Below are positions 36,306 to 45,967 of a stretch of 64,000 bases of DNA, one piece after another. The first letter of the stretch is position 1. The number at the start of each line of letters is the position of its first letter. This DNA is from CAZWLY01 sp964634465 (GTDB lineage Bacteria; Desulfobacterota; Desulfarculia; G963662305). A program made the position numbers and the translations under genes. The stretch spans positions 186,001-250,000 of the forward strand of contig CAZWLY010000005.1 in the NCBI GenBank assembly GCA_964634465.1, in the 5' to 3' direction. The notes beneath the pieces were generated by a model, which ran no database searches, was not told the origin of the DNA, and saw nothing but the letters and a program-made list of their open reading frames with translations.

Positions 36306-37207
36306 CTCTCCCTCCCTTCACCAATGAATCTGACCTCCGGTTCGAGCTCGACCCCGAACCGAGCCTTGACCTCGTCCCGAACCAGGGAAGCCAAGGTCAG
36401 GACGTCCTCGGCCGTGGCCTGGCCGAGATTGACGATGAAGTTGGCATGGACCGGTGAAACCATGGCCTCGCCGACCCGTTCGCCCTTGAGGCCGGCGGCC
36501 TCGATGAGGCGGCCGGCGTAGTCGCCGGGCGGATTCTTGAAAAACGACCCGGCCGACGGCCTGTCGGTCGGCTGGCGCCGCCGCCTGGCCTCCAGCGAGG
36601 CCTTGATCTGGCTGGAGACCTCGGTCGGGTCGGCCAGGCGGGAGATCAGCTCCATCTCGACCACCACCGCCGGTTGGGGCAGCCTGACGAAGCGATAGGA
36701 AAACTCCAGTTCCTCCGCGGCCAACTCCCGCGGCTGGCCGTGGCCGTTGACCAGGGTCAGCCGTTCGATCACCTGCTCCATGGAGCCGCCCCAGGCGCCG
36801 GCGTTCATCACCAGCGCTCCGCCGGTGGTGCCGGGAATGCCGGCCAGGAAAGTCAAATCGGCCCAGCCGTCCCGCCCGGCCATGGCCACCAGCCTGGCCA
36901 GGCTGACCCCGGCGCCGGCGATGATCCGCACCCTGCCGGCCCCGATCGGCCCCTGGACGAGATGGTCGAACCCCTCCTTGAGTACGACCACGACGCCGCG
37001 GACCCCCTTGTCGCTGGCCAGGATGTTGTAGCCGCCGCCCAGGTAGGTGATCTCCTGACCGTGGGCGTTGGCCCAACGAATGACGGCCAGCAACTGATCC
37101 ACGTTTCTGGGCAGGCACAGGTAATCGGCCGGGCCGCCGATCTTGAAACCCGTCCATCGCCTCAGCGGCTCGTTGCGCAGGATTCTCACGCCTTGGGGCT
37201 GATTCAT
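36278..37207 (-). CDS. murB: UDP-N-acetylenolpyruvoylglucosamine reductase
   Basis: A 309-aa FAD enzyme that reduces UDP-GlcNAc-enolpyruvate to UDP-MurNAc. The FAD-binding segment includes TGFKIGGPADYL and YLGGGYNILASDKGVRG. GIPGTTGGALVMNAGAWGG is the pyrophosphate loop. The catalytic Ser is in PSAGSFFKNP and a C-terminal Glu in LEPEVRFIG. It is the type II form without the type I insertion. It overlaps murC by 4 bases upstream and ftsQ by 28 bases downstream. Confidence 0.97.
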   Translation of the reverse strand: MNQPQGVRILRNEPLRRWTGFKIGGPADYLCLPRNVDQLLAVIRWANAHGQEITYLGGGYNILASDKGVRGVVVVLKEGFDHLVQGPIGAGRVRIIAGAGVSLARLVAMAGRDGWADLTFLAGIPGTTGGALVMNAGAWGGSMEQVIERLTLVNGHGQPRELAAEELEFSYRFVRLPQPAVVVEMELISRLADPTEVSSQIKASLEARRRRQPTDRPSAGSFFKNPPGDYAGRLIEAAGLKGERVGEAMVSPVHANFIVNLGQATAEDVLTLASLVRDEVKARFGVELEPEVRFIGEGRERWPWLTPNE

Positions 37208-38580
37208 CTTTTCTCCCCCAAGGCCAGATATTCTTGACCGACCTGCCAGACATCGCCAGCGCCCAAGGTAACCAACACGTCTCCCGCCTCCAGTATCAAT
37301 TCAAGCTCCGCGACAGCATCCTGTAATCGATCGACATATCTGACGTTTCCGTGTCCGTGCTTCTTTATCTCCTCCGCCAGCGCCTCGGCCGTCCACCGAC
37401 CCGGCTTCTCGCCGGCGGCGTAGATGGGCAGGACCAGGAGCACGTCGGCCCCGTAAAACGAAGTGGCGAAATTCTCGGCCAAGGCGTCGGTCCGGCTGTG
37501 GCGGTGAGGCTGGAAGACGACCACCAACCGCCGATCGGGCCAGCGCTCCTCCAGAGTCTCCAGGACGGCCAGAATCTCGGTCGGGTGATGGGCGTAGTCG
37601 TCCAGAACCGTCACTCCGCCCCGCTCGCCCCGGATCTGGAACCGGCGCTCGATGCGGCCCATCTCCGCCAATCCCTGGGCGATTGCCCGGAATTCTATTT
37701 CCAGCTCCAGCCCGACGCCGACGGCGGCCAGCGCGTTCAATACGTTGTGACGACCGGGAGCCGGCAATTCCACCTGGCCCAGAACCCGGCCGTGGAAAAG
37801 GACCTTGAAGGTCATACCCGACTCGGTCACGGCCGTCTCTACTGCCTGGAGGTGGGCTTGGTTGGTAAAGCCGTAGGTCAGGTAGCGCTTGGTGAGCTTC
37901 GGAATCAGGCTCTGGAGATGAGGGTCGTCCAGGCAGATGACGTCCAGGCCGTAGAAGGGCACCTTGTTCAGAAAATCGAGGAAGGTGGACTTTATGTGCT
38001 CCAGATCTTTATAGAAATCAAGATGTTCGGCGTCGATGTTGGTCACCACGGCGATAGTCGGCGTAAGCTTCAAAAACGAGCCGTCCGACTCGTCGGCCTC
38101 GGCGACGATGAATTCTCCCTCGCCCAACCGGGCGTTGGCCGAACCCAGGGCCGACAGCCGGCCGCCGATGATCTGAGTCGGGTCCAGCCCGCCCTTGGCC
38201 AAAACCGAGCCGACCATGGTCGAGGTGGTGGTCTTGCCGTGGGCGCCGGCCACGGCCACGCCGTACTTGAGCCGCATCAGCTCGGCCAGCATCTCGGCCC
38301 GGGGAATGACCGGGATCCGGGCCTCCCGGGCCGCCTGGACTTCGGGATTGTCCGGCCCGATGGCCGAGGAGATGACCACCACGTCGGCCCCGACCACGTG
38401 GCCGGGCTCATGTCCCTCATAGATTCTGCCGCCCAACGAGGCCAGGCGCTCGGTCACCGGGCCGAGCTTCAGGTCGGAGCCGGTGACGGTGTAACCCTGG
38501 TTCAACAGGAGTTCGGCGATGCCGCTCATGCCGATGCCGCCGATGCCGACCAGGTGAATGTGTTGATACTTCTTGTACAT
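37204..38580 (-). CDS. murC: UDP-N-acetylmuramate--L-alanine ligase
   Basis: A Mur ligase of about 458 aa that adds L-Ala to UDP-MurNAc. The N-terminal Rossmann loop is GIGGIGMSGIAELL, the ATP P-loop GAHGKTTTSTM lies near residue 112, and DDYAHHPTEI is the C-terminal signature. ATG 38580 shares one base with the ftsW TGA (TGATG); a TTG one codon earlier is also in frame. In most bacteria murG separates ftsW and murC, but here they abut directly. Confidence 0.97.
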   Translation of the reverse strand: MYKKYQHIHLVGIGGIGMSGIAELLLNQGYTVTGSDLKLGPVTERLASLGGRIYEGHEPGHVVGADVVVISSAIGPDNPEVQAAREARIPVIPRAEMLAELMRLKYGVAVAGAHGKTTTSTMVGSVLAKGGLDPTQIIGGRLSALGSANARLGEGEFIVAEADESDGSFLKLTPTIAVVTNIDAEHLDFYKDLEHIKSTFLDFLNKVPFYGLDVICLDDPHLQSLIPKLTKRYLTYGFTNQAHLQAVETAVTESGMTFKVLFHGRVLGQVELPAPGRHNVLNALAAVGVGLELEIEFRAIAQGLAEMGRIERRFQIRGERGGVTVLDDYAHHPTEILAVLETLEERWPDRRLVVVFQPHRHSRTDALAENFATSFYGADVLLVLPIYAAGEKPGRWTAEALAEEIKKHGHGNVRYVDRLQDAVAELELILEAGDVLVTLGAGDVWQVGQEYLALGEKR

Positions 38581-39713
38581 CAAGCTCGCCTAAGCTGGGC
38601 CGACAGCCCGAGCAGGATGCCGGCCGCGATCAGATTTATCACCAGCGACGACCCGCCGTAGGAGATCAACGGCAGGGTCAGGCCTGTGGTGGGTAAAAGC
38701 CCAAGAACCACGGCCATGTTGACCAGGGCCTGGAGGCAGATGAGCAGGGTCAGGCCGCAGGCCAGGAATCTGACGAACGGCTCCTCGGCCTTTCTGGCCC
38801 AGTAAAAACCCCGCCAGGCCAGAACGGCGAACAGAATGATCACTATCGCCACCCCGATGAAGCCGGCCTCCTCGCCCAGAATGGAAAAAATGAAGTCGGT
38901 GTGCGGCTCGGGCAGATAGTGGAGCTTCTGCCGGCCCGAGCCGATGCCGGCCCCGACCAGCCCTCCGCTGCCGAAGGCCAGGAAGGAGTGGATGATCTGG
39001 AAGCCGCTGGCCAGCGGGTCCCGCCAGGGGTCCAAGAAGGTGATCAGCCGCTGAACCCGGTAGGGGGCGATGATGATCAGGGCCACGCCGAGCGGAACGG
39101 CCATGGCCACCAAGCCGAGGAGGTGGATCAGCTTGGCCCCGCCGATAAAGAGCATGATAATGAGCAGCAGGCCCAGCATGACCGACATGCCCAGGTCTTT
39201 TTGAAGCAGGGTCAGGGCGATCATCGAGCCGGCCACGATCAGATGGGGGACGATACCGACCGAGAATATCTCCATCTTGTCCTGCTTCTTGGCCATGGAG
39301 TAGGCCAGGTAGAGGACCAGGGCCAGCTTGGCCGCCTCGGAGGGCTGAATCGAGAACAGGCCGAACCTGAGCCAGCGCGTCGCCCCGCCGGCGGAGTAGC
39401 CCACGTCGGGGATGAGTACCATCACCAGCAGCCCCAGGCAAAACAGAAGTCCCGGATAGACGACCAGGTTGTAGAACCTGACCGGCAGGAAGCGACAAGC
39501 GGTCATCAGCGTCAGGCCGAGTCCCAGGGACAGGGCCTGGCGCTTGAGAAAATAGTAGGCGTCCCCGTAACGGGACTCGGCCAGGATGCTGGAGGCGGAA
39601 AGGACCATGACCAGCCCGATGCCGGCCAGCAACAGCACCGGCGCCAGGAGCCACATGTCGAACTGGGCCACCTCTTTGGCCAGGGCTCGATATGTCCGCC
39701 TCTCGGCCGCCAT
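38580..39713 (-). CDS. ftsW: Cell division peptidoglycan polymerase FtsW
   Basis: A 377-aa SEDS-family glycosyltransferase with about ten membrane segments. Conserved blocks are GATRWLRFGLFSIQPSEAAKLALVL (quoted here only as a family block), QKDLGMSVML containing the catalytic Asp region, and GLLPTTGLTLPLISYGGSS. It polymerises septal glycan from lipid II together with FtsI. ATG 39713 is 3 bases after the murD stop. Its genomic partner murG, which makes lipid II, is not adjacent as it normally is. Confidence 0.96.
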   Translation of the reverse strand: MAAERRTYRALAKEVAQFDMWLLAPVLLLAGIGLVMVLSASSILAESRYGDAYYFLKRQALSLGLGLTLMTACRFLPVRFYNLVVYPGLLFCLGLLVMVLIPDVGYSAGGATRWLRFGLFSIQPSEAAKLALVLYLAYSMAKKQDKMEIFSVGIVPHLIVAGSMIALTLLQKDLGMSVMLGLLLIIMLFIGGAKLIHLLGLVAMAVPLGVALIIIAPYRVQRLITFLDPWRDPLASGFQIIHSFLAFGSGGLVGAGIGSGRQKLHYLPEPHTDFIFSILGEEAGFIGVAIVIILFAVLAWRGFYWARKAEEPFVRFLACGLTLLICLQALVNMAVVLGLLPTTGLTLPLISYGGSSLVINLIAAGILLGLSAQLRRA

Positions 39714-39716
39714 GAT

Positions 39717-41063
39717 CTATAGCCTCTCCACCGCTCGGATGAACGCTTCGCCCCGGGCGGCGAAGTTCTCGAATTGGTCGAAGGAGGCGCAGGCCGGGGC
39801 CAGCAGCACCACGTCGCCCGGAACGGCCTGCCGCCGGGCCTCGGCAACCGCTTCGTCGAGGGTGTCCATCAACCTGGTCGGACAGACCCGGCTCAACTCC
39901 TTGGCCAGCACTTCTCGAGCCTGGCCGATGAGCAAAGCCAGCTTGACCCGTCCCTGGGCCGCATCGACCAGAAGGTCGAAGCCCGTCCCCTTGTCCAAAC
40001 CGCCGGCGATGAGGATCACCGGTCGCTCGAAACCGGCCACCGCCTTGGCCGCCGAGACGACGTTGGTCGCCTTGGAGTCGTTGTAGTAGTCCACCCCGCC
40101 CACTGCCCCGACGTACTGGAGGCGATGCCTCAAGCCCTTGAACTCGGCCAGGGCCCGTTCCAGGGCCGGCTTGTCGGCCCCCATCAGCCGGGCGGCCAGA
40201 AGCGCCGCCAGAAGGTTTTCCAGGTTGTGATCGCCGGGCAGGGACCAGTTTCTGATATCGACGGATATCTCCCGGCTGCCGGGGGTGATCAACAGAGCCT
40301 CGTCCCCGGCCTTGAACGCGCCCGGTCCGATGGGCGTCTCCAAACCGAAATAGAGCACTCGGGCCCTGGTCTCTCCGGCCAATTCCAACAGCAGCGGCTG
40401 GGCGGCGTTCAGTATCAACGAGTCCTCGGCGTCCATATCGGCCCAGAGCCGGGCCTTGAGCCGGGCATAGGTGGCGAAATCACGGTGGCGATCGAGGTGG
40501 TCCGGGGTCAGGTTCAACATCACGGCCGCCATCGGCTTGAACCGGTTCATGGCTTCCAGTTGAAAGGACGAGACCTCGATGACCACCGTCTCCGGCGGAG
40601 GGGTCATGTCCACCGCCTCGATGAGCGGCCGGCCGATGTTGCCGCCCAAAAAGACCCGCTGGCCGGCGGCGACGAGCATGTCGGCGATCAGCGCGGCGGT
40701 GGTCGATTTGCCGTTGGTCCCGGTCACGGCCACCATCGGCGCGTCGAGGTAGCGGACGGCCAGGCCCATCTCGCCGATGATCGTCGCGCCCCTGAGCCGG
40801 GCCGCCTTGATCGGCGGCTGATCCAGCGGTACGCCGGGACTGACCACGATCAGTTCGGCGGACTCGAAGGCGCGGTGGGGATGGCCGCCCAGGTAGAGTT
40901 CGACGCCCAGCCCGTCGAGTTCCTCCATCACCGGGCCCAACTCCTCGGCCGAACGGAGGTCGGTGGCGGCCAGGACGGCCCCCCGGCGCTCGAGAAAGCG
41001 GATCGCGGCCAGGCCGCTCTGGCCCAGCCCGACCACCAGCACTCGCCGACCTTTAAGTTCCAT
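39717..41063 (-). CDS. murD: UDP-N-acetylmuramoylalanine--D-glutamate ligase
   Basis: A 448-aa Mur ligase that adds D-Glu. LVVGLGQSGLAAIRFL is the N-terminal nucleotide fold, VTGTNGKSTTAALIAD the ATP P-loop and YNDSKATNVVSAAKAV the central/C-terminal hinge. The C-terminal LLAPACASFDQFENFAARG signature is specific to MurD. ATG 41063 overlaps the murF end by 11 bases. mraY usually sits between murF and murD and is absent here. Confidence 0.97.
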   Translation of the reverse strand: MELKGRRVLVVGLGQSGLAAIRFLERRGAVLAATDLRSAEELGPVMEELDGLGVELYLGGHPHRAFESAELIVVSPGVPLDQPPIKAARLRGATIIGEMGLAVRYLDAPMVAVTGTNGKSTTAALIADMLVAAGQRVFLGGNIGRPLIEAVDMTPPPETVVIEVSSFQLEAMNRFKPMAAVMLNLTPDHLDRHRDFATYARLKARLWADMDAEDSLILNAAQPLLLELAGETRARVLYFGLETPIGPGAFKAGDEALLITPGSREISVDIRNWSLPGDHNLENLLAALLAARLMGADKPALERALAEFKGLRHRLQYVGAVGGVDYYNDSKATNVVSAAKAVAGFERPVILIAGGLDKGTGFDLLVDAAQGRVKLALLIGQAREVLAKELSRVCPTRLMDTLDEAVAEARRQAVPGDVVLLAPACASFDQFENFAARGEAFIRAVERL

Positions 41064-42468
41064 CGTCCTCCCCAGTCAGCGCGGCTACGGCCCGCTCCAG
41101 GCCGGCCACGCGGGAACCCTTGATCAACAGCCAGTCGCCCGAGGCCAGTCTCTGCCGGACCAGGGCGGCCGCCTGCTCGGCGTCGTCGGCCTCCAAAGCC
41201 TCACTCGCCCCGCCTTGGCGCGCCCCTTCGACCACCTGGCCCGACCAAGGGCCGACGGCGATCACCGGGTCGATGCCCAGTCGGCCGGCGTCCTGGCCCA
41301 GTTGGCGGTGGGCCTCCTCGGCGGCCTCGCCCAACTCGGCCATCTGGCCCAGAATGGCGGCCAGCCGATTGCCGTTGGGCTTGATCCTGATCAGCGTCTC
41401 CATCACGGCCCGCATCGCCTCGGGGTTGGCGTTGTAGGCGTCGTCGATGATCGTCAGTCCGCCGACGCCCTTCAACGGCCGCATCCGATGGCCCGGCTGG
41501 CTGAAGTGACGCAGGCCCTCGGCCATCTCCTCGATGTCGGCGCCCAGGGCCAGCGCCCCGGCGCAGGCCGCGGCCGCGTTCAGGCCGTAGAAGTCGCCGA
41601 CGGCCGGCAGGAAGAAGCGGTCCCGCTCGCCCCGAACGATCATCTCCAGTCCTTGACCGTCCAGCCCCTTGTGCTCGACCCAGGCCAGCCTGACGTCGGC
41701 CTCGGCCGCCGCCTCGGAAGCGCCGAAGGTCACCTTGGGACCGGGGAAGTCCTTGGCCGCTTCCCTGAGTCGCGGATCGTCCAGGTTGACCACAGCCACC
41801 GCGTCGCCGTTCATGCCCCGCCAGAGAGCCGTCTTGGCCCTGGCCACTCCGTCCAACCCGCCCAGGCCGGCCAGGTGGACCGGGGCGACGTTGGTCAGCA
41901 GCCCGGCCTGGGGGCGGGCGATGTCCACCAGCCGCTCCATCTCGCCGGGCAGGCTGACGCCCAACTCGACCACCGCCATCTCATGAGCCGCCTCCAGCCT
42001 GAAGAGAGTCAGCGGCAGTCCAATGAGGTTGTTCAGATTGCCCTCGGTCTTGAGCACCCGGTGGCTAACCGACATGATCGAGGCGATCATCTCCTTGACC
42101 GAGGTCTTGCCCATCGAGCCGGACACGGCCAGGATCGGAATCCGGTGCTGGAGCCGCCACCAGCGGGCCAACAGGCCCAGCGCCGTGAGCGTGTCGTTCA
42201 CCTCGACGACCAAGCCGCCAAAGGGCAACTCCCGCCCCTCGGACCAGCCGAACCGGACCAGCACCCCGCCGGCCCCTTCCTGGAGGGCCCGCTCGGCAAA
42301 GTCGTGGCCGTCGAAGCGTTCCCCTTCGAGCGCCACGAACAGCCGGCCCGGCTCAAGCCGCCTGGTGTCGGTGGTCAGACCGGAGAGGACCAAGGCCAGG
42401 GAGCCCCGGACCATCCGCGCCCCGACTTCGTGGCAGGCCTGGAGTATGTCACCCGCCGTCAACCTCAC
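41053..42468 (-). CDS. murF: UDP-N-acetylmuramoyl-tripeptide--D-alanyl-D-alanine ligase
   Basis: A 471-aa Mur ligase that adds D-Ala-D-Ala to complete the UDP-MurNAc pentapeptide. SGSMGKTSVKEMIASIM is the ATP loop, LNNLIGLPLTLFRLE a family block and IIDDAYNANPEAMRAVMETL the central catalytic block. GTG 42468 overlaps the murE stop in GTGA, giving coupling. Its 3' end overlaps murD by 11 bases, leaving no room for mraY. Confidence 0.97.
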   Translation of the reverse strand: MRLTAGDILQACHEVGARMVRGSLALVLSGLTTDTRRLEPGRLFVALEGERFDGHDFAERALQEGAGGVLVRFGWSEGRELPFGGLVVEVNDTLTALGLLARWWRLQHRIPILAVSGSMGKTSVKEMIASIMSVSHRVLKTEGNLNNLIGLPLTLFRLEAAHEMAVVELGVSLPGEMERLVDIARPQAGLLTNVAPVHLAGLGGLDGVARAKTALWRGMNGDAVAVVNLDDPRLREAAKDFPGPKVTFGASEAAAEADVRLAWVEHKGLDGQGLEMIVRGERDRFFLPAVGDFYGLNAAAACAGALALGADIEEMAEGLRHFSQPGHRMRPLKGVGGLTIIDDAYNANPEAMRAVMETLIRIKPNGNRLAAILGQMAELGEAAEEAHRQLGQDAGRLGIDPVIAVGPWSGQVVEGARQGGASEALEADDAEQAAALVRQRLASGDWLLIKGSRVAGLERAVAALTGEDDGT

Positions 42469-43979
42469 CGCCAGCCCCCCTTGGCCAGCGACTCGAGCGC
42501 CTGAAGAGCCTCCTCGCGGTCGTCCAGATGGAGGCGCTTGTCGCCGACGATCTGATAATTCTCATGTCCCTTGCCGCAGATGATGACCGTGTCGTCATCG
42601 CCCGCGATCTCGACGGCCAGGCGGATGGCCGCCCGCCGATCCTCGACGGTGGTGTAGGAGACCCCCCGGCCGGGTACGGCCTCGGGTCGGGGCTCGAAAA
42701 AGCCGATGGTCTCCTCATCGAAACCGGCCACGATGTCCTCGATGATGGCCAGCGGGTCTTCTGAGCGGGGGTTGTCCGAGGTGACGATGATCACGTCGCT
42801 GTTTCCGGCCGCGGCCTTGGCCATCATCGGCCGCTTGCCCTTGTCGCGGTCGCCGCCGCAGCCGAAGACGGTGATCACCCGGCCCGGGGTCAGGCGCCGG
42901 ACCGTGTCCAAGGCTTTCTCAAGGGCCTCGACCTTGTGGGAGTAATCGACGATCACCCGGCGGCCATAGGGCCGGCCGACGTCCTCCATTCGACCCGGCA
43001 CGCCGCCGACCGCCCTCAGCCCCCGGGCGATGGTCTCGTCGTCCAGGCCGATGATCCAGGCCAGCCCGGCGGCGGTGAGCAGGTTCAGGAGGTTGATACG
43101 GCCCAAAAGCGGCGAGGTCAACTCGAACCTGCCGGAAGGCGTGATTATGTTCGCCTGCAGGCCGGTCCCGTTCATCCGGACCGCCTCGGCCCTGAAGTCG
43201 GCCTCGGGGGAGAGGCCAAAGGTCAAGGCGGCCTCGCCCAGCTCGGCTTTGAGTCGCCGGCCGTAGGGGTCGTCCAGGCCGATCAGGGCCCGGCCGGCCA
43301 GATCGAAGTCGGTGAACAACCGCCGCTTGGCCTCGAAATAGCTCTCCATGTCCCGGTGGTAGTCGAGATGGTCCCGGGACAGATTGGTGAACGCCGCCGC
43401 GGCGAAGACGCAGCCATCGACCCGGCGCTGAACCAAAGCGTGGGAGGAGACCTCCATCACCGCCGCCTCGACGCCCCGATCGACCATCTCGGCCAGCATC
43501 TCGACTAAGTCCAACGACTGGGGCGTGGTCACCGGCGCGGGCAGGGTCTTGCCGGCGAAGCGGTAGTTGACCGTGCCGATGACCCCGGTCTCGATCCCGG
43601 CCGCGGTCAGAATAGACTCCAGGGCGTAAGAGGTGGTCGTCTTGCCGCTGGTGCCGGTGACGCCGATCAACTTGAGTTTCTCGGTCGGCCGATCGAAAAA
43701 TTCATGGGCGGCCAGGGCCAACGCCAGCCGGGAGTCGGCCACGCGGAGGTAGGTCGTTGCGGGCTCGGCCAGATCGGCCTGACCGACCACCGCCGCCGCA
43801 CCGCGCTCGACAGCCTGGTCGATGAAGGCGTGGCCGTCCTTGGCCTCGCCCACCAGGGCGAAGAAGACCGCCCCCGGCTCGACGCGCCGGGAGTCGTAGG
43901 CCAGCGAGACCACCTCGGAGCCGGTATCCCCGAGGACGCTCAACGGTTCGAGTATGGCCGCCAACTCTTCCACTTTCAT
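42465..43979 (-). CDS. murE: UDP-N-acetylmuramoyl-tripeptide synthetase MurE
   Basis: A Mur ligase of 504 aa that adds the third residue of the stem peptide. GVTGTSGKTTTSYAL is the ATP loop. TDNPRSEDPLAIIEDI contains the DNPR motif that marks the meso-diaminopimelate-specific enzymes, as expected for a Gram-negative. GCGGDRDKGKRPMM is conserved. The open frame extends 93 codons upstream in a different frame over ftsI, but ATG 43979 in ATGA with the ftsI stop gives the proper length. Confidence 0.96.
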   Translation of the reverse strand: MKVEELAAILEPLSVLGDTGSEVVSLAYDSRRVEPGAVFFALVGEAKDGHAFIDQAVERGAAAVVGQADLAEPATTYLRVADSRLALALAAHEFFDRPTEKLKLIGVTGTSGKTTTSYALESILTAAGIETGVIGTVNYRFAGKTLPAPVTTPQSLDLVEMLAEMVDRGVEAAVMEVSSHALVQRRVDGCVFAAAAFTNLSRDHLDYHRDMESYFEAKRRLFTDFDLAGRALIGLDDPYGRRLKAELGEAALTFGLSPEADFRAEAVRMNGTGLQANIITPSGRFELTSPLLGRINLLNLLTAAGLAWIIGLDDETIARGLRAVGGVPGRMEDVGRPYGRRVIVDYSHKVEALEKALDTVRRLTPGRVITVFGCGGDRDKGKRPMMAKAAAGNSDVIIVTSDNPRSEDPLAIIEDIVAGFDEETIGFFEPRPEAVPGRGVSYTTVEDRRAAIRLAVEIAGDDDTVIICGKGHENYQIVGDKRLHLDDREEALQALESLAKGGWR

Positions 43980-45967
43980 CACGCGCCCGCCTCCAATTTG
44001 AGGCGGCAGGTCCTCACCCCTCTCAGCGCCTGACCCGGAGCGGGATCTTGCTCGACCACGTAGCCGCTGCCGGTGACCACCGGTTTGAGACCCAGGGCGG
44101 AGACCACCTTGAGCGCCTGCCTGAGCGACAACCCGACCAGGGCCGGCATCGCCTTGGGTCGCCCGGCCTTGGCTGCTTTGGTCGAGGCGACCGCCCTCTT
44201 GGGGGCGGGAGCCGGTTTGACCACCCGGTTGCTCCCGGCGGCCTCGGCCTTGAGCCACCCCCTCTCCGAAGGCTGCACGCCCAGGAGCGGCAAGGCGCCG
44301 TGGACGATCTCGGCAAAGGCCGGCGCGGCCACCTTGCCGCCGTAGATCGAGGTCCGGGGCTCGTCGATCACCACCAACACCGCCACCTCGGGCCTGACCG
44401 CCGGGGCGTAACCGACGAACAGGGCGAGGTAGGCCGACTTGGAGTACGTCCCGGTCGCCTTGTCGAGCTTCTGGGCGGTGCCGGTCTTGCCGGCGACCCG
44501 GTAGCCGGGCGGACGGGCCCTGGTTCCGGTTCCGCCGTCGGCGACCACGCTCTCCATCATTCGCCGCACCAACCGGGCGGTGCGGCGGCTCATGATCTGG
44601 CCCACCGGCCGGGGCTCGATCCGCCTGACCATCAGCCCCACGGCGTCCCTGATCTCCTTGACCACGTGGGGTCGCATCATCAGGCCGTCGTTGGCCACGG
44701 CGGCCACGGCGGAGACCAACTGAAGCGCGGTCACGGCCACGCCCTGGCCGAAGGCGATATTGGCCGTGTCGATTATCCGCCAGGCCTGGGCCGGTCTCAG
44801 GAGGCCGGCGCTCTCGCCCGGCAGGTCGACGCCGGTGCGCCGACCGAAGCCGAAGCGGCTCAGGTTGCCCCTGAGACGCTCCGGCCCCAGAGCCAGGCCG
44901 ATCTTGGCCGCGCCGATGTTGGACGAGTACTTGAGCACTTCGGCCAGAGTCAGTTCCTGGTAGGGATGGACGTCGCGCACGGTCCGGCCGCCGAATCGGG
45001 CCGCCCCGCCCTCGCAGTTGATCACGCTGTCCAGGTCGAAGAGGCCCTCCTCCAAGGCGGCGGCCAGGGTGAAGACCTTCATCACCGAGCCCGGCTCGAA
45101 GGGGTCGGTCACCACCCGGTTGCGCCAGGTCTCTTTGGGATAGCGGCTGTAGATGTTGGGGTTGAAGGTCGGCAGCACCGCCGAGGCCAGCACCTCGCCG
45201 GTCTTGACGGCCACGACCACGGCCATGCCGCCCCTGGCCCCGGAGTCGGCCACCGCCCTGGCCAGGGCCTGCTCGGTCAGAAACTGGATGCCGCTGTCGA
45301 TGGTCAGGGTCAGATCGTGGCCGTCGCTGATCCGTCCGCCCCGGCGTCGCCCGTCGTAGATCGGCCGGCCCTTGGCGTCCTGCATCCGGACCACCCGGCT
45401 GGTCGACCCCTTGAGGAGCTTGTCATAGCGCTTCTCCAGTCCCTCCAAGCCCTGGGCGTCCAGCCCGGCGAAGCCGATCAGGTGGGCGGCCAGCTCCACC
45501 TGGGGGTAGTAGCGCCGGCTCTCGGGCAGCACCCCGACGCCGGCGAGGTTCAACTTCCGGACCCGGGCGGCCGCCTCGGGTTCGACCTGGCGGCGGAGCC
45601 AGACGAACGGCTGGGAGGAAGACAGCGCCCGGCGCACCGAGCCGACGCTCAACCCCAGCGCCGCGGCCAGGGGTTTGGCCGCCTTGGCCGGATTCTCGAT
45701 CTGGCCGGGGCGGGCGTAGACCGAGTCGACCTGGACGCTGGCCGCCAGGTGAGCGCCGTGGCGATCCTTGATCAAACCCCGGCTGGGAACCAGGGTGATC
45801 GTCTTCTGGTATTCCTGCCGGGCCAGGTTGGAGAGTCGCTCGTGCTGGATTATCTGCAGTTGGACGGCCCGGCCCAAGACGGCGACCGAGGCCAGCAGCA
45901 GAAAGGCCAAGACGGCGTAAAGCCTGAGCTTGGTCCAGTCGCGCTTCTCTTTGGCCTTGCGAGTCAC
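43979..45967 (-). CDS. ftsI: Division transpeptidase FtsI (PBP3) with PASTA domain
   Basis: A 662-aa class B penicillin-binding protein. One membrane helix lies near residues 14-35, then the PBP dimerisation domain and the transpeptidase domain, with SxxK as SVMK near residue 290, SxN as SSN and KTGTA. After a basic Ala-rich linker a C-terminal PASTA domain (about 600-655, PALVGLSLRQALKVVSALGL) follows; E. coli FtsI lacks this, but it is common in deltaproteobacteria and Gram-positives. ATG 45967 overlaps ftsL by 4 bases. Confidence 0.95.
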   Translation of the reverse strand: MTRKAKEKRDWTKLRLYAVLAFLLLASVAVLGRAVQLQIIQHERLSNLARQEYQKTITLVPSRGLIKDRHGAHLAASVQVDSVYARPGQIENPAKAAKPLAAALGLSVGSVRRALSSSQPFVWLRRQVEPEAAARVRKLNLAGVGVLPESRRYYPQVELAAHLIGFAGLDAQGLEGLEKRYDKLLKGSTSRVVRMQDAKGRPIYDGRRRGGRISDGHDLTLTIDSGIQFLTEQALARAVADSGARGGMAVVVAVKTGEVLASAVLPTFNPNIYSRYPKETWRNRVVTDPFEPGSVMKVFTLAAALEEGLFDLDSVINCEGGAARFGGRTVRDVHPYQELTLAEVLKYSSNIGAAKIGLALGPERLRGNLSRFGFGRRTGVDLPGESAGLLRPAQAWRIIDTANIAFGQGVAVTALQLVSAVAAVANDGLMMRPHVVKEIRDAVGLMVRRIEPRPVGQIMSRRTARLVRRMMESVVADGGTGTRARPPGYRVAGKTGTAQKLDKATGTYSKSAYLALFVGYAPAVRPEVAVLVVIDEPRTSIYGGKVAAPAFAEIVHGALPLLGVQPSERGWLKAEAAGSNRVVKPAPAPKRAVASTKAAKAGRPKAMPALVGLSLRQALKVVSALGLKPVVTGSGYVVEQDPAPGQALRGVRTCRLKLEAGA

